A DNA stretch of 64,000 nucleotides from Salinicoccus halitifaciens (lineage in GTDB: Bacteria; Bacillota; Bacilli; Staphylococcales; Salinicoccaceae). Within the stretch, counting starts at the first letter, position 1. Every line of letters starts with the position of its first letter. Positions 20,646 through 30,800 of this stretch are shown here, one piece after another. Location of the stretch: positions 744,001 through 808,000 of the forward strand of contig NZ_JAJNCU010000001.1 in assembly GCF_021026095.1 (NCBI RefSeq). Direction: 5' to 3'. The position numbers were made by a program, and so were the translations under genes. The notes beneath the pieces were generated by a model that made no database searches, was not told the origin of the DNA, and saw only the letters and a program-made list of their open reading frames with translations.

Positions 20646-20796
20646 AAGTCATCATTATCTATATAATCACTAAACTAAAAAGCTTAGAAATCACCTGAAT
20701 AAAATGTTCCTTTTATGCCTTGCTTTTGAATCCTAAATCAGGCACAAAAAAATTCGGAAGTAATAAAATCACCTAATACTTATTGTAAATATAGTA

Positions 20797-21381
20797 TCAT
20801 ATTACATTTAATTTTAACGCCTTTTCTAAATCAAAGCTTGGTTTAGCATCTAACTTTTTGTCTTTTGATATTTCACCTCTAAATACGGCTAAAACCTCAC
20901 ACAAATTAGTTTTGAGCTTAACAGTCCTTGCATTGAATATTGAGGACGGAACATAAAATTCTTTAGTATATCTAAGACCCAACAGTAAAAAGTTTTTTCG
21001 CTTTAAAGATTTTTCAAATTCTGCATGAAATAAAGTTAATTGATTATCAACTACCCTCATTTGACATGTATTTAAGAACTTAATATCCTTTATAACTTGT
21101 AATTTTAATTGAGTAGTTCCATCTTTTTTGATGTCCACTTTATCTAAATCTAAGTTGTTGTGGGATAATGCATTATAGAACTCCTTAGGGCTAATCCTAC
21201 CTTTATGATAATAGTTCACCCCACATAAATGCATGAAATTACTACTGCGAAAATCTACTTTTAAATATTTATATTTATTTTTATCACCAACATAAACATA
21301 AATCAAAGGTTCTCCTATTAATTGGTCATAGTATGAATGAGCCTCTTTTATTGTTTCAAGATCTTTCTTTTTTAACTTCAT
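20797..21381 (-). CDS. Putative PBECR4-type RNase, toxin of a type III-like TA module
   Basis: The 194-residue protein (ATG at 21381, AGGAG 11 nt upstream; a GTG 12 nt earlier is possible) has no membrane helix. The segment YKYLKVDFRSSNFMHLCGV, then FYNALSHNNLDLDKV, fits the PBECR4 family (phage barnase-EndoU-ColicinE5/D-RelE-like nucleases), which keeps F-x-HLxG followed by an FY..L helix. Candidate catalytic residues are His51 and downstream Lys/Arg. The gene lies directly behind a strong promoter, two tandem RNA repeats and a terminator, exactly as in type III toxin-antitoxin loci. It does not look like ToxN/AbiQ. Family call moderate; context strong. Confidence 0.65.
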   Translation of the reverse strand: MKLKKKDLETIKEAHSYYDQLIGEPLIYVYVGDKNKYKYLKVDFRSSNFMHLCGVNYYHKGRISPKEFYNALSHNNLDLDKVDIKKDGTTQLKLQVIKDIKFLNTCQMRVVDNQLTLFHAEFEKSLKRKNFLLLGLRYTKEFYVPSSIFNARTVKLKTNLCEVLAVFRGEISKDKKLDAKPSFDLEKALKLNVI

Positions 21382-21402
21382 TACTACAACCACTCCTATA
21401 TA

Positions 21403-21430
21403 ATAAAAAAAGAGGGGTTTCCCCCTCTTC
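21403..21430 (-). terminator. Terminator between RNA repeats and the RNase gene
   Basis: The stem AAGAGGGG/CCCCTCTT with a GAAA-like loop is followed by seven T on the minus strand, 9 bases before the toxin ribosome site. In type III systems a leaky terminator here sets the excess of RNA antitoxin over toxin mRNA. Confidence 0.9.
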
Positions 21431-21444
21431 TATATAAGATCCTA

Positions 21445-21550
21445 GTTTTTCTGTTGCCTGCCAACTAACGAGCCCTTAAGTCTCGCATTAATTTTAGGTT
21501 TTTCTGTTGCCTACCAACTAGTGAGCCCTCAAGTCTCACATTAATTTCAG
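21445..21550 (-). repeat. Two tandem 53-bp direct repeats
   Basis: Units 21445-21497 and 21498-21550 match at 47 of 53 positions. They are the repeat core of the candidate antitoxin RNA. Confidence 0.95.
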
Positions 21551-21588
21551 GTTATTATCAGGAGCTAGGCCTCCTTATTACTAATATT

Positions 21589-21618
21589 ACTATAGCACTT
21601 TATTTAAATAACTGTCAA
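21589..21618 (-). promoter_or_regulatory. Strong sigma-A promoter of the RNA-RNase module
   Basis: On the minus strand: consensus -35 TTGACA, an 18-nt spacer ending in TGC, and -10 TATAGT (extended -10). It is among the best promoters in the prophage and lies just upstream of the repeats, so the RNA should be expressed in the lysogen. Confidence 0.85.
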
Positions 21619-21649
21619 CTTAATAAGAATTTGAAAAACAAAAATTGAC

Positions 21650-21711
21650 TGAGATCTATAATGTACTTAAGTAGAGGTTTGAACCTCTACTTAAGTACAT
21701 TATAGATCTCA
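21650..21711. repeat. 62-bp perfect palindrome (30-bp arms, 2-base centre)
   Basis: The arm TGAGATCTATAATGTACTTA... is matched without error for 30 bases around a TG centre. It lies between the endolysin gene and the module promoter. Transcripts through it would form a very stable hairpin, followed on the minus strand by a T-rich stretch. It may insulate the late lysis transcript from the module. The rest of 21712-21820 holds a 9-bp hairpin (AGGAGTACA/TGTACTCCT) and no gene. Confidence 0.95.
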
Positions 21712-21820
21712 CACAAATTATGTCAAGTTATATGCTCAAAATTTCCGTTGGGAAAACCAGGAGTACAGCTTCGTATGTACTCCTTAGTTTACCACATGCT
21801 TTTCCTTTTGTCAAGGTTCT

Positions 21821-22918
21821 TCAATCTGCTTTACTAAAGTATCCAAAAAGTCCTTTATTAGTAACTCGTCCACCTTTACCGTTCCACTTCTTGATAGGGA
21901 GGTATCTCAAGCGACCTGAGCCAGTCCTGTATACTGCCCAGACATGGCCATCACAACGGCAAAGCTCTACAACTTTAATTCTAGCACCAGCTTTCGCCAT
22001 ACTAGGCGCTCTGTGGATTCTCTTGGGTACATGTTCATAAGCGTAAATCGGCTGATCACCAACAATGAAATCAACAGTGACAGGAACCCAATAAGCGCCT
22101 GTATTGCTGTTGTATCTCCAATCGCCATGATATCTGATATTCTTAACGCCACCTGTGCCCTTACCTTTAGAAGATTTCTTCTTAGTGGATTTCTTAGCAG
22201 GTTTTTTGAGAGACAGATTTTGACCAACATGAATAGTGTTACTGCTCAGGTTGTTCCAAGACTTGAGGTTGGCTACGCTAACTCCGCTAGCCTTAGAGAT
22301 TGCCCACAGGCTGTCTCCACTCTTAACAGTGTATGTAGACCCTTTTGCTTTCTGAGTTGTTTTCTTCTTAGTAGTAGTTTTCTTAGTAGCTGAAGTGTTA
22401 CCTTTCTTGATAGCATTCAGGTGTGCCTGAACCCTATTCTTGAAGGCATTCCAGCGACCGTGCGCTCTCATCTTATGAGGACAATCTTTCCTTGACCAGT
22501 CATAGTGCTGACGAAGGCGATTAACTCCCCAGCCATACTGATGCAGGACATAGGCAGTGTAGAGTGCAGTATTCTCTTCAGCCTGTGCATAGCGGTTAGA
22601 GTAAGCGCCACTGTAACCATTATCCATAGAGTAGCAGATCTCAATATGGATACTCCTACGGTTACCAGTACCATTAAGGCCATCCCCAGCTGCCCAACTG
22701 TTACGGTTGAATGGAATAGCCTGAACTACTTCTTTGTCATCAATAGCAACATGATATGAAGTCATATTATTATTGTTCCTCATGTAAGCTACTTCGTTTC
22801 TGGCTGGTGCTACATTCGCTGTATTGTGGATTGTAATAGTCGTAGGAGACATAGCATAAGTCGCCTTAATGTTGTACTTGCTAGGACTCACCCACATGTT
22901 AACTATCTTGTAGCTCAT
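21821..22918 (-). CDS. Endolysin: N-acetylmuramoyl-L-alanine amidase with LysM and SH3 domains
   Basis: Cuts the amide bond between MurNAc and L-Ala to release progeny phage. Residues about 20-165 form an amidase_2 domain with zinc ligands in ITIHNTAN, the first His, and HYDWSRKDCPHKM, the later His and Cys. A Thr/Lys linker, one LysM motif (YTVKSGDSLWAISKASGVS, about 195-240), a second basic linker, and a C-terminal bacterial SH3 domain follow. It has no signal peptide, so it needs the holin. Length is 365. It follows a 70-residue gene by a few bases. Confidence 0.93.
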   Translation of the reverse strand: MSYKIVNMWVSPSKYNIKATYAMSPTTITIHNTANVAPARNEVAYMRNNNNMTSYHVAIDDKEVVQAIPFNRNSWAAGDGLNGTGNRRSIHIEICYSMDNGYSGAYSNRYAQAEENTALYTAYVLHQYGWGVNRLRQHYDWSRKDCPHKMRAHGRWNAFKNRVQAHLNAIKKGNTSATKKTTTKKKTTQKAKGSTYTVKSGDSLWAISKASGVSVANLKSWNNLSSNTIHVGQNLSLKKPAKKSTKKKSSKGKGTGGVKNIRYHGDWRYNSNTGAYWVPVTVDFIVGDQPIYAYEHVPKRIHRAPSMAKAGARIKVVELCRCDGHVWAVYRTGSGRLRYLPIKKWNGKGGRVTNKGLFGYFSKAD

Positions 22919-22919
22919 A

Positions 22920-23132
22920 TTATTTCACCTCCCTTACTTCTTTTGGGAGGTCTTTAAGATGTTTCTCGAACTCTGCAATTAGTTCATCATCATCAATATC
23001 GTTCTCTTCATCGGATGCAAAGCAGGTGAATAATTCATCATCTGCCTCTTCTACTTCGTAACCGTCTTCTTCGATTTCAGGAATACCAATTCCGTATTCC
23101 AGTTCTGCTTTAGTTGCTTTTCTTTTTGCCAT
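22920..23132 (-). CDS. Small acidic phage protein before the endolysin
   Basis: The frame extends upstream, but GGAGA lies 10 nt before the ATG at 23132, giving 70 residues starting MAKRKATKAE. The rest is strongly acidic (DDELFTCFASDEENDIDDDEL). It is co-transcribed with the endolysin and separated from the holin gene by a terminator. Function unknown. Confidence 0.6.
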   Translation of the reverse strand: MAKRKATKAELEYGIGIPEIEEDGYEVEEADDELFTCFASDEENDIDDDELIAEFEKHLKDLPKEVREVK

Positions 23133-23183
23133 AATTTCTTCATCTCCATAATTTATTTGAAATAAAATTTCTATAGTAGGCAT

Positions 23184-23213
23184 AAAAAAAGAACACCCGT
23201 TAAGGTGTTCTTG
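23184..23213 (-). terminator. Terminator after the holin gene
   Basis: The stem AAGAACACC/GGTGTTCTT is followed by seven T on the minus strand. Confidence 0.88.
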
Positions 23214-23238
23214 GTTTGTTTCTTATTTGTTATTAAAG

Positions 23239-23544
23239 TTATTTTAGTTCTGCTTCCTTCAACTTCTTATTTTGCTTCTGTGCTTTCTTTCCTGAGTACC
23301 AGTTTTTATAGATTGTATAAGCGGTGTAGCTGAAGCCTGCTACTGCATATAAAAGCACTGTAAATGAGTTAACTACTTCTTCGTTTAACCATTCCATCTG
23401 GAAGCCTACAACCCCACTAAATGCTGAAAAGGCTAGTAGCATACCTCCGAATTGATTGATTAAGCCTTTCACCTTATCTTTTTTAACTTCATTTTCTATT
23501 TGAACATCATTTGTTGTTTGAGTTTTCATGTGTTTCTCTTCCAT
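23239..23544 (-). CDS. Phage holin, phi-LC3-like
   Basis: The 101-residue protein has a charged N-terminus, two membrane helices (about residues 33-52 and 58-77) and a lysine-rich cytoplasmic tail (KKAQKQNKKLKEAELK). This is the layout of small class II holins, which make the membrane lesion that lets the endolysin out. Position just before the endolysin supports the call. Confidence 0.8.
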   Translation of the reverse strand: MEEKHMKTQTTNDVQIENEVKKDKVKGLINQFGGMLLAFSAFSGVVGFQMEWLNEEVVNSFTVLLYAVAGFSYTAYTIYKNWYSGKKAQKQNKKLKEAELK

Positions 23545-23548
23545 CCTC

Positions 23549-23974
23549 TTAATTCTCCTTCAAGCTATTCACTAGTATCTTCTTAGCTTTCTCATCTTCG
23601 CTCTCGTCAATTAGTTGATATGTCTCATGAATCTGCCAGATGATCATAACGACTAATAACCCCAGAACTAAGTTAGGGTAGTCGAATACATATGATGCTG
23701 TAATAAAAGTTGTATATGTAATTCCTGCGATATTCGTCATAATCCTCAAAGTATAATTCTTCGTGAAAAATGATGAGAATATAATCACTCCGACTCCTAA
23801 AGAAATAAAGGCTAAATTCTGTTGTGAGCCCACTATTGCTATATAGCCTACATATAAAGACTCTGGATTATCAGCAATCATTTCAGCGAATAGATCAGGA
23901 GCGACAAGTAAAGTGAAAAATATTGAACAAGCAAACATCATTGTTGCTAACTCGTTCATTCGAGGTTTTCTCAT
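23549..23974 (-). CDS. Four-helix membrane protein of the lysis cassette
   Basis: The 141-residue protein has about four hydrophobic segments (residues 8-28, 42-66, 74-90, 98-115) and a charged C-terminus. It lies 5 bases before the holin gene with AGGAGG upstream. It could be a second holin, an antiholin or an exclusion protein; no family is recognised. Confidence 0.6.
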   Translation of the reverse strand: MRKPRMNELATMMFACSIFFTLLVAPDLFAEMIADNPESLYVGYIAIVGSQQNLAFISLGVGVIIFSSFFTKNYTLRIMTNIAGITYTTFITASYVFDYPNLVLGLLVVMIIWQIHETYQLIDESEDEKAKKILVNSLKEN

Positions 23975-23990
23975 AGTACTGCCTCCTCTC

Positions 23991-24272
23991 TTAAACTATT
24001 CCAAAGTGCCTTAAAATAAATGTTACGACTGTAGTAACTACAACTGTTAAACCAGTCTTCTTTATAAGTTTTCTAGTTTCTGCTTTGTTCTCTACCTCTG
24101 CTTTTGTAGGCTCAAAATCACTCTCAAACTTTTCTAATTTTTCTTCTAGGGTGTCCAATCTATCATTATGATCATCAAGCGTTTCATCAATGTAAGAGAG
24201 AATGGCTATCCAAGCATGTGTGGATAAGCTTTCTACCTTATCTATAAATTTCTTAATCACAATGCGACTCAC
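23991..24272 (-). CDS. XhlA-like protein, coiled coil with C-terminal membrane anchor
   Basis: The 93-residue product (GTG start) has a central coiled coil (DDHNDRLDTLEEKLEKFE) and one C-terminal membrane helix (GLTVVVTTVVTFILRHFGIV). This resembles XhlA/haemolysin-type lysis accessory proteins, which cooperate with holins. The assignment rests on layout and position. Confidence 0.6.
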   Translation of the reverse strand: MSRIVIKKFIDKVESLSTHAWIAILSYIDETLDDHNDRLDTLEEKLEKFESDFEPTKAEVENKAETRKLIKKTGLTVVVTTVVTFILRHFGIV

Positions 24273-24279
24273 TTCTTTC

Positions 24280-24447
24280 TTATGTTAATAAACTCTTTAG
24301 AACCTCAGAAATAATGTCCTCATCGCTCTTGCCCTCCCAGTCTCCTTCAAGGCTTCTCTCAATTCTGATAAAAGGCTCTGTGCTCACAATGATTACAGAG
24401 GTTTCATTAAGTGAAGGAATATAAATTTTGTATTTCAGGTTAAACAT
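24280..24447 (-). CDS. Small phage protein between tail fibre and lysis genes
   Basis: GGAAG lies 6 nt before the ATG at 24447, giving 55 residues (MFNLKYKIYIPSLNETSV...). It overlaps the end of the preceding gene by 8 bases. The position is that of XkdX-like short proteins, but no family signature is clear. Confidence 0.5.
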   Translation of the reverse strand: MFNLKYKIYIPSLNETSVIIVSTEPFIRIERSLEGDWEGKSDEDIISEVLKSLLT

Positions 24448-24823
24448 GTTTATCTTCCTCCACATCCTCTACTAAGATAGGCATTAACTGCCCTAATGCT
24501 AGAGGTGTGATAGTTTCTCCAAGTTGTGAATGTTTGATTGAAGTCAATTCAATCTCTACTTTATGTTGCATTAGTTCATCATATTCTTTGCGAAATTCTT
24601 CTAAGTTTTCATGAGGAATATCAGCTGAACCATCCTCTCTGATTTCAGAAGCGAACTTTTGTATAATTTTGTCTCTTAATTTGTCACTTGTTTCTAGCTC
24701 GGCTGTCACTATTGATATATTTTTTTGAATAGAAAAAGCTGCCGAAATTGGCAGCTCCTTCTCTACTAAGCTATTTAAACCCTCTACTAGCGCATATAAT
24801 TTTTCTATTGATAATTCCATCAT
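24440..24823 (-). CDS. Hypothetical protein downstream of the tail fibre
   Basis: The 127-residue, mostly helical acidic protein is not recognised. It overlaps the tail fibre stop by 4 bases (ATGA), so it is translationally coupled and likely acts with the fibre, for example as an assembly factor or baseplate part. Its C-terminal half (HSQLGETITPLALGQLMPILVEDVEED) may form strands. Confidence 0.6.
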   Translation of the reverse strand: MMELSIEKLYALVEGLNSLVEKELPISAAFSIQKNISIVTAELETSDKLRDKIIQKFASEIREDGSADIPHENLEEFRKEYDELMQHKVEIELTSIKHSQLGETITPLALGQLMPILVEDVEEDKHV

Positions 24824-27800
24824 TTATTCTCCTCAATGCTTCTCAGTCTATCTTCTAGACTGTCTAATTTTTCTTTCAAACTAGCATTTTCATGAGCCAG
24901 CTCTTGAATACCTTTGAGAGCCCATGAAATAACCTCGTATTGGTTAATCCCATCACCAGAAACGAATTCTGAAGGTGTATTTCTTTCAACAATAAGACCT
25001 CGCTGGTAGAAGTCTTTTGCATCATCTTTTGCATCATCAGCATCTTCCTCATCCACTTTGTATTTGTACTGATAAATTGTTACTTCGTCCTTCAGGATAT
25101 CAAGAACATTTAGATTCCACTCGCTTATATCTGTCTTATATTTTTCACTAGAAACAGATCTCCAGTTTCTGAATCGGATATCTCGGTAGTTGCTTGTGCT
25201 ACCTCTTGAGGTGATCCTCAGCTCACTAGGCGTTCTCACCCAGTAATTGTCATACTGATGAGACCAAACACTATCACTGTAAAGTTTTGCCGCTCTAAGG
25301 TCTCTGTAGGTAATTCCACCATTGCCTAGACCATCTTGGTTTCGACCATAACCATTTGTGATTCTTACTTCTCCACCGCTCAGTGTGCCAAGGTATAAAT
25401 GGCTCCATCCTGAAAGAGTTCTCAAGCCTCCAGCATGTAAAGCAGTATCTCTGTTCAGTGAGTTGGAACCTGTGCCGTTCGCATAAAACTCGTTGCCGTT
25501 CCAGTCTTGAACGCTATCTCTAAAACGAACTCTATTTGATTCGATAATCATTTTAGATTGCCAAGTTGAGGTAGATGTTCTAAATCTCACTCTCCATTGC
25601 GCACTGTTTCTGTTATTAACCCCGCCAAAATACTGCGTAATATGATTAGTCGAGTTACTCTGATCCAAAATGATAGTAGGCTGGTCGTATGCTGTGTACT
25701 CATTAGCATAGTCAGTGTCGCTTGAGACTATTCGCCTGTTAGCATACAATCTTAGAGTTGAGCCTGCATTTGCACTATTAAATGGGCCGCTCACAACCGT
25801 CTCATTAGCGGCAAAGTCAGACCTAAGCACAGCTCTGTATAGACCATGTGCTCTATAACCGATATTGATTACATCACTTTGTGCAATAATTCCTAAGCCT
25901 GGCCTGCTTGAACCAGTAGAGTAGATAGGTTGAATTCGACCAATAGGGTCATCGGCATGGTTATAGAATTCCATATTATAACCGCCAAACTTCATAGTTA
26001 GGTCGCCACCTGCATAGCTACTGATTTCACCATTAACCATTTCAATCCTTCTAGAACTATTTGAGTTTTTCACTATGAGACCATTACCCCCATCTACACT
26101 GATTGTTCCAGTGTTAAGGTTAAATGAAGTCCTTCCGTTAGAGCTTTGAAGCAACCCAGTTCTAATATTATCTCCGCTAATGGTAGTTCTTCCCGAAGTG
26201 GAAAGATCATTAAAGGTTGCATAACCTGACAGGTTAATCTTGCTAGCCGCAATGTTGACTGTTGTAGTTGAAGCATTAAGAGCTCTAGCAATATTGTTTC
26301 CGTCCCTTGCGGCATTTGCTTGATTTCTAGCGTTAGTTGCTTTTGTATCAACATTATCAACAGCTGAGTTCAAACTTGTAACAGTTGGATTAGAACCGAT
26401 GTTGATTGTTCTTCCATCAATATCTACTTTTTCTGCTTTGATTTTTACAGCTTCATCAGATAAGTTAATCTCAGAGATTATCTTTTTCTTTTCCACATTA
26501 TCCTCAGGTGCTGGGCTCCATCCCGTGGCTTGTTTACCGTATTCCAGCTTCATCCACTCGACTTCACTTGTTGTGGTAGTAGCACTAGGCATGTGATAGA
26601 GCCTTAAGAAAGTGTTATTAGAAGATCCTACTCTCCAATTGAATGTGTATGTATATACTTCAAACTCTCCTGATTTAGAAGGATAGAAGTTTCTACCCAT
26701 AGAAACAGATCCTCCTGAATTGTAAAGTCTGAAGTGAGTTTTTGTTGTAGCAAGCTTAGCTTTAAATGATACTGTGACTTCAGTTCCTTCAGCTATTTTC
26801 TCTGTCAGATAGTAATCAGCGATATTGTATCTGCTAGTAGATACTTTTCTACCAGAATCAAGTAGTAGGTTTCTCCCACCTTTAGCCATATCATCCAGCT
26901 TCTCAGTCGCTTCATCAGCAGTGTCCTGAGCAACATTAGCTACTTTCTTAGCGGCAATTTCAGCTTCTCTCGCTTTTGTATCAGCATGAGTCTTAGCTTC
27001 TTGAAGTTTAGCATTAGCATCTTTAATTCTAGCTTCCTCTTCAGCAGTTACTTTCCCATCTGCATAAGCCTCTGCAATAATACGCTCTGCCCTTGCTTTA
27101 GCATCAGCATGATCTTTAGCCGCCTTCTCTGCTTCATTGGCCTTTGTTTCAGCATGTCTCTTGGCGTTGTTTTCAGCAGTGTTAGCTCTAGAATTAGCAT
27201 GATCTTTAGCCGCTTTCTCAGCCGCTTGAGCAGTTTCGTTAGCGTGATCCTTTGCTTCTTTCAATTTAGCCTTTACATCTGCTATTCTAGCTTCTTCTTC
27301 TTTAGTGATTTCGCCATCTGCGTATGACTCTGCTTTCACTCTCTCTGCTTTAGCTTGAGCAAGAGCATATTCTTCAGCGGCTTCCTGAGCGGCTTTCGCT
27401 TTGTTATCAGCATGTTTTTTAGCATTAGACTCTGCTGTGGAAGATACATTATCTGCATATCTTTTAGCATCATCAATAGCGATTCTGATAGAAGAACCTG
27501 CTGAGATATCTACCTTATCACCGTTAATCTTGACACCTTCAGTGGAGGCATTGATAGAAGCTACTACTTCAGTCTTTCCGACCTTCTCAGTCATTTCCCC
27601 ATCTATCTGAGTAAATTTATTAGTGTTCTCCCTGACAGAAACATCAAACTCTTCTTTATTTTGAGTTACTGTAGTAGATACTTCAGATAGTCTATCTGAT
27701 ACACCTTTGACCTCACCTTTGATATTTTCTGCATCAAGAGATAACTCTGCTTGTTTTTCACTAAGTGTTTTGTTAACACTATCAAGCTCTTCTTGAGAAG

Positions 27801-30800
27801 CTTTAAGTGAGATTTCTTTACCATTGTTCGTAATTGAGGCCTCATGCTTTCTTAAAATGCCGTTTGTGGAAGCTTCTTCGTTGATATCATATTCAGTTGC
27901 TTTGTATCCGTGTGGGATTTCTGCTTCAGGAAGGTCTTGTAGTACCCAACCCGTAGTTTGAATGTTGTCTTTCATCCAAATCGAGATGCTGTTAGTTGAG
28001 TCTCTTGTAGGATTGAAATATAAGTCTAGATATTGCTCATCATATGTATCTTTAGTGAGGAATCTTGCTTTTGTGAAGGGGAATGAGGTCATTTTAGCAA
28101 AGCTATTTACAATAAACTCTGCATTATTTGCCCTATTGAAGAATACTGAGGCGTTGAATTCAACAGTACCGTGTTGGGAGGAAGTTCTATCGGCTATGAT
28201 GAATCTAGCTGATGCTCTGTTTCCTGCATTCATAGCTAGTCTTAACCATTTGCCTTTTTTGTCAGTAGTAATATTTAATACTCTATTAGCATCTCCTAGA
28301 GTACCAGTTTCAACCTTGTAGTTCTCATACTCTGTCAGAGTCACTTTGTCTTTAATTTCTTCTGCTAACTGAACTCTTTCACTAGTAGCTGTGTCAATAC
28401 TTGATATAATACCTTCTTGATCAGTGTTATATTGAGCAGTTGATAGCTTAGTACTAATCTCTTCAGCATTAGTTTTAATATCAGCTTGAGCTTGCTTAAT
28501 CTGTTTCTCAGCATCTTCTAAAGCACTCTCAGTTTCAGTTACTTTAGTGATAGTCTGCTCTAAACCTCCTGCTGTCTCATTTGTTTTGTTAGTTACAACA
28601 GTGAGAGATTCATCAGTAGCTTCTGTCTTTTCAATAAGTTTATCTATACCTTCCGCATGAGTCTCAATCTGAGTTCCATGAGTTGTGACTGTGTTATTTA
28701 AAGTGTCTACCACACTTTTATCTGCTTTTTGAGTGATAGCTTTAGCTGTTTGGGTAACTTCAGTGCTTACACTTTCAATTTGCCCTTCAAGAAGATCATA
28801 ATCATCTCTAGTCATCTTAGTTGATAGCTGATTCTCTAATTTTGTAATCTCTCTTGATAACTGAGTGATATATTGTCTGTTATCCTCTGGAGCAGGTTGC
28901 CATGCCATTTCACTTGTACCTTTGTATAAGTGAATCTGCCTAATATCAAACTCTCCAACGATATCGTCTGTGTAGTCAGTACCTACCTTTAACTGTGCTC
29001 TCAGAATATCTTCAGTTGGGGTGAATTGCATGTAATACCTATTCCACTCACCTGTTGCTTCTAGATTGAGTGGTTGAGGGATCATTGTGTCATGAAGAAT
29101 GTGCTTTGTAGAATCAGTAGATAAGAATATATAGTCTAACTCATCGACTACATCACTTCTGAAGTCTAATGCTAGTGTGTATGTTTCTTCTGCAAGGTAG
29201 TCCATTTTGTTATGGAAGAGTATGAATGCTTCATCTCTACTAGCATCCTCTTTATTAATTCTTACATATTCTAGCTCTTCATCATCTAGAATCGTGTAGC
29301 CACCTACTACTGTAAAGTGAGATTCATCTATAAGAGAAGTACCTACGATCATATTTCTACTATCGCCTGTAATCTCTTCAATCATGTCATTGAGAGTATT
29401 TCTAGCACTTTCTATCTTGTCTTCAAGCTCTAACCTAGTACCTTCTAAATCTTGAGCTAACCTAGGATCGCCTCTCAATACACCATCTTCAAAAGTAAGT
29501 CCAAATTTACTAGCGACTTCCTGCATAGCACCCTCATACTGCTCATCACTGTACTGAGACTGTAAGTATGCTAAGTGATCCATTGCAAATTCAGTTGTTT
29601 TAACAATTGTTTCTCTGAGCTCATTGATAGCACTACTGTAATCAAGCATCATTTGATGAATAATATTAGATTGCTCTAGATTAAGTCTTCTATCTTCTTT
29701 GAATCTTTCAACTTCTGACATTAGAGTGTCATATGTTTCAATAACAATTTGAACATTATTGTCGATAGTAGTTCTGTGAGAATCATTGATATATTGATTT
29801 TCTTTGACTTGATTAGCTTCAGTAAGAAGTGTCAGGTGGTTAACTTCAATGTTCGCAAGGGAGGACAGTACAGCTTCATACATAGCTTCTTCTCTTGTAA
29901 CAGCATCAATATCAGAAGCTTCTGTTACTGCCTTGATCTCTGTATTCCAATAGCCATTGAAGTATCTTTTTAGAATAGGTTTTTCGGGGTTTGAGGTATC
30001 TAACCAAAGTTGGTCATTAATAGGATTATCAGGAGGGGTATCTTGCTTGAAGATTCTTCTTTCAACTTGTGTATCTATGATTGTTACTATGTTATCAAAG
30101 TTGCTTCTAGTTTCAGTCATTCTTTGAGTGAATAGAGCTCTCAAGTCTTCAAATCTTTTAGTGATATCTTCTTGAGTGAACTCGATGATTTCACCTAAAG
30201 TATAAGTCTTGTCCTCAGGATTGAAGATACTTCTTCTAATCTCTTTAACTACAGCTTCAACATAAAAATAAGGTTCTTTCAAATCATCTTTAACTCTAAT
30301 CTTATCACCGATTAAGACTCTCTCATGATCTAAAAATTCATCTAAGTATACAGCCTCAATAGTATAATCAATTCTAGGCTTATTTCTCTTATTGAGTTCT
30401 GTTCTGCCTAAAGTTTTAAGCCTGTTGAGAGTCATGTCTGAGTCGTCTGACTCTGGCTCGTAAATACCCCAGATATACTCTCGTGGATTGCCGTACAATG
30501 CTTGAGCTTCGTCATCAACTACAATAGTAGTAAGTCTTTCTTGACCTTCTTCTTCAGGTTCAGGAGCTAAACAAAGTAAAGCTGTGACTACTTCAGTAGC
30601 ATTTCTCTGTACTTGTAGATCAGCTAAGTCCTTGCCTCTTCTAACTTCTTTACCACTGAATAGAGCTGTTTTCTCTCTCATATGAACATATCTTCTAGTT
30701 ACTCTATTACCATTTGTCTCAATAGTGAAATCTAATTGTAAATCAAATCTGTTAGCAATTATTTTAAGCACTTCATAAGGAGAGTTGTAACTTGTCCAGC

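Larger units (their letters stand above)
21403..21582 (-). ncRNA. Candidate RNA antitoxin: two 53-nt structured repeats
   Basis: The minus-strand transcript from about 21582 would contain a small 5' hairpin (AGGAG/CTCCT), two tandem 53-nt repeats and a terminator, with no start codon in good context. The repeats differ at six positions. In the hairpin GTGAG..CTCAC of one copy, the other has GCGAG..CTCGT: a U-A pair becomes C-G and a G-C becomes G-U, so pairing is kept. A second hairpin GTTG..CAAC follows in each. Selection on RNA structure is therefore likely. Position before a putative RNase gene suggests an RNA that binds and inhibits it. Confidence 0.6.

Noticed and set aside
21445-21550. 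CRISPR-like or integration repeats
   Set aside because: Only two directly abutting copies with no spacer, and placed between a promoter and a terminator, so an RNA gene explains them better.
27000-27450. Repeated Ala/Lys/Glu-rich sequence as a possible separate repeat element
   Set aside because: It is the coding sequence of a duplicated helical unit inside the tail fibre, in frame throughout.
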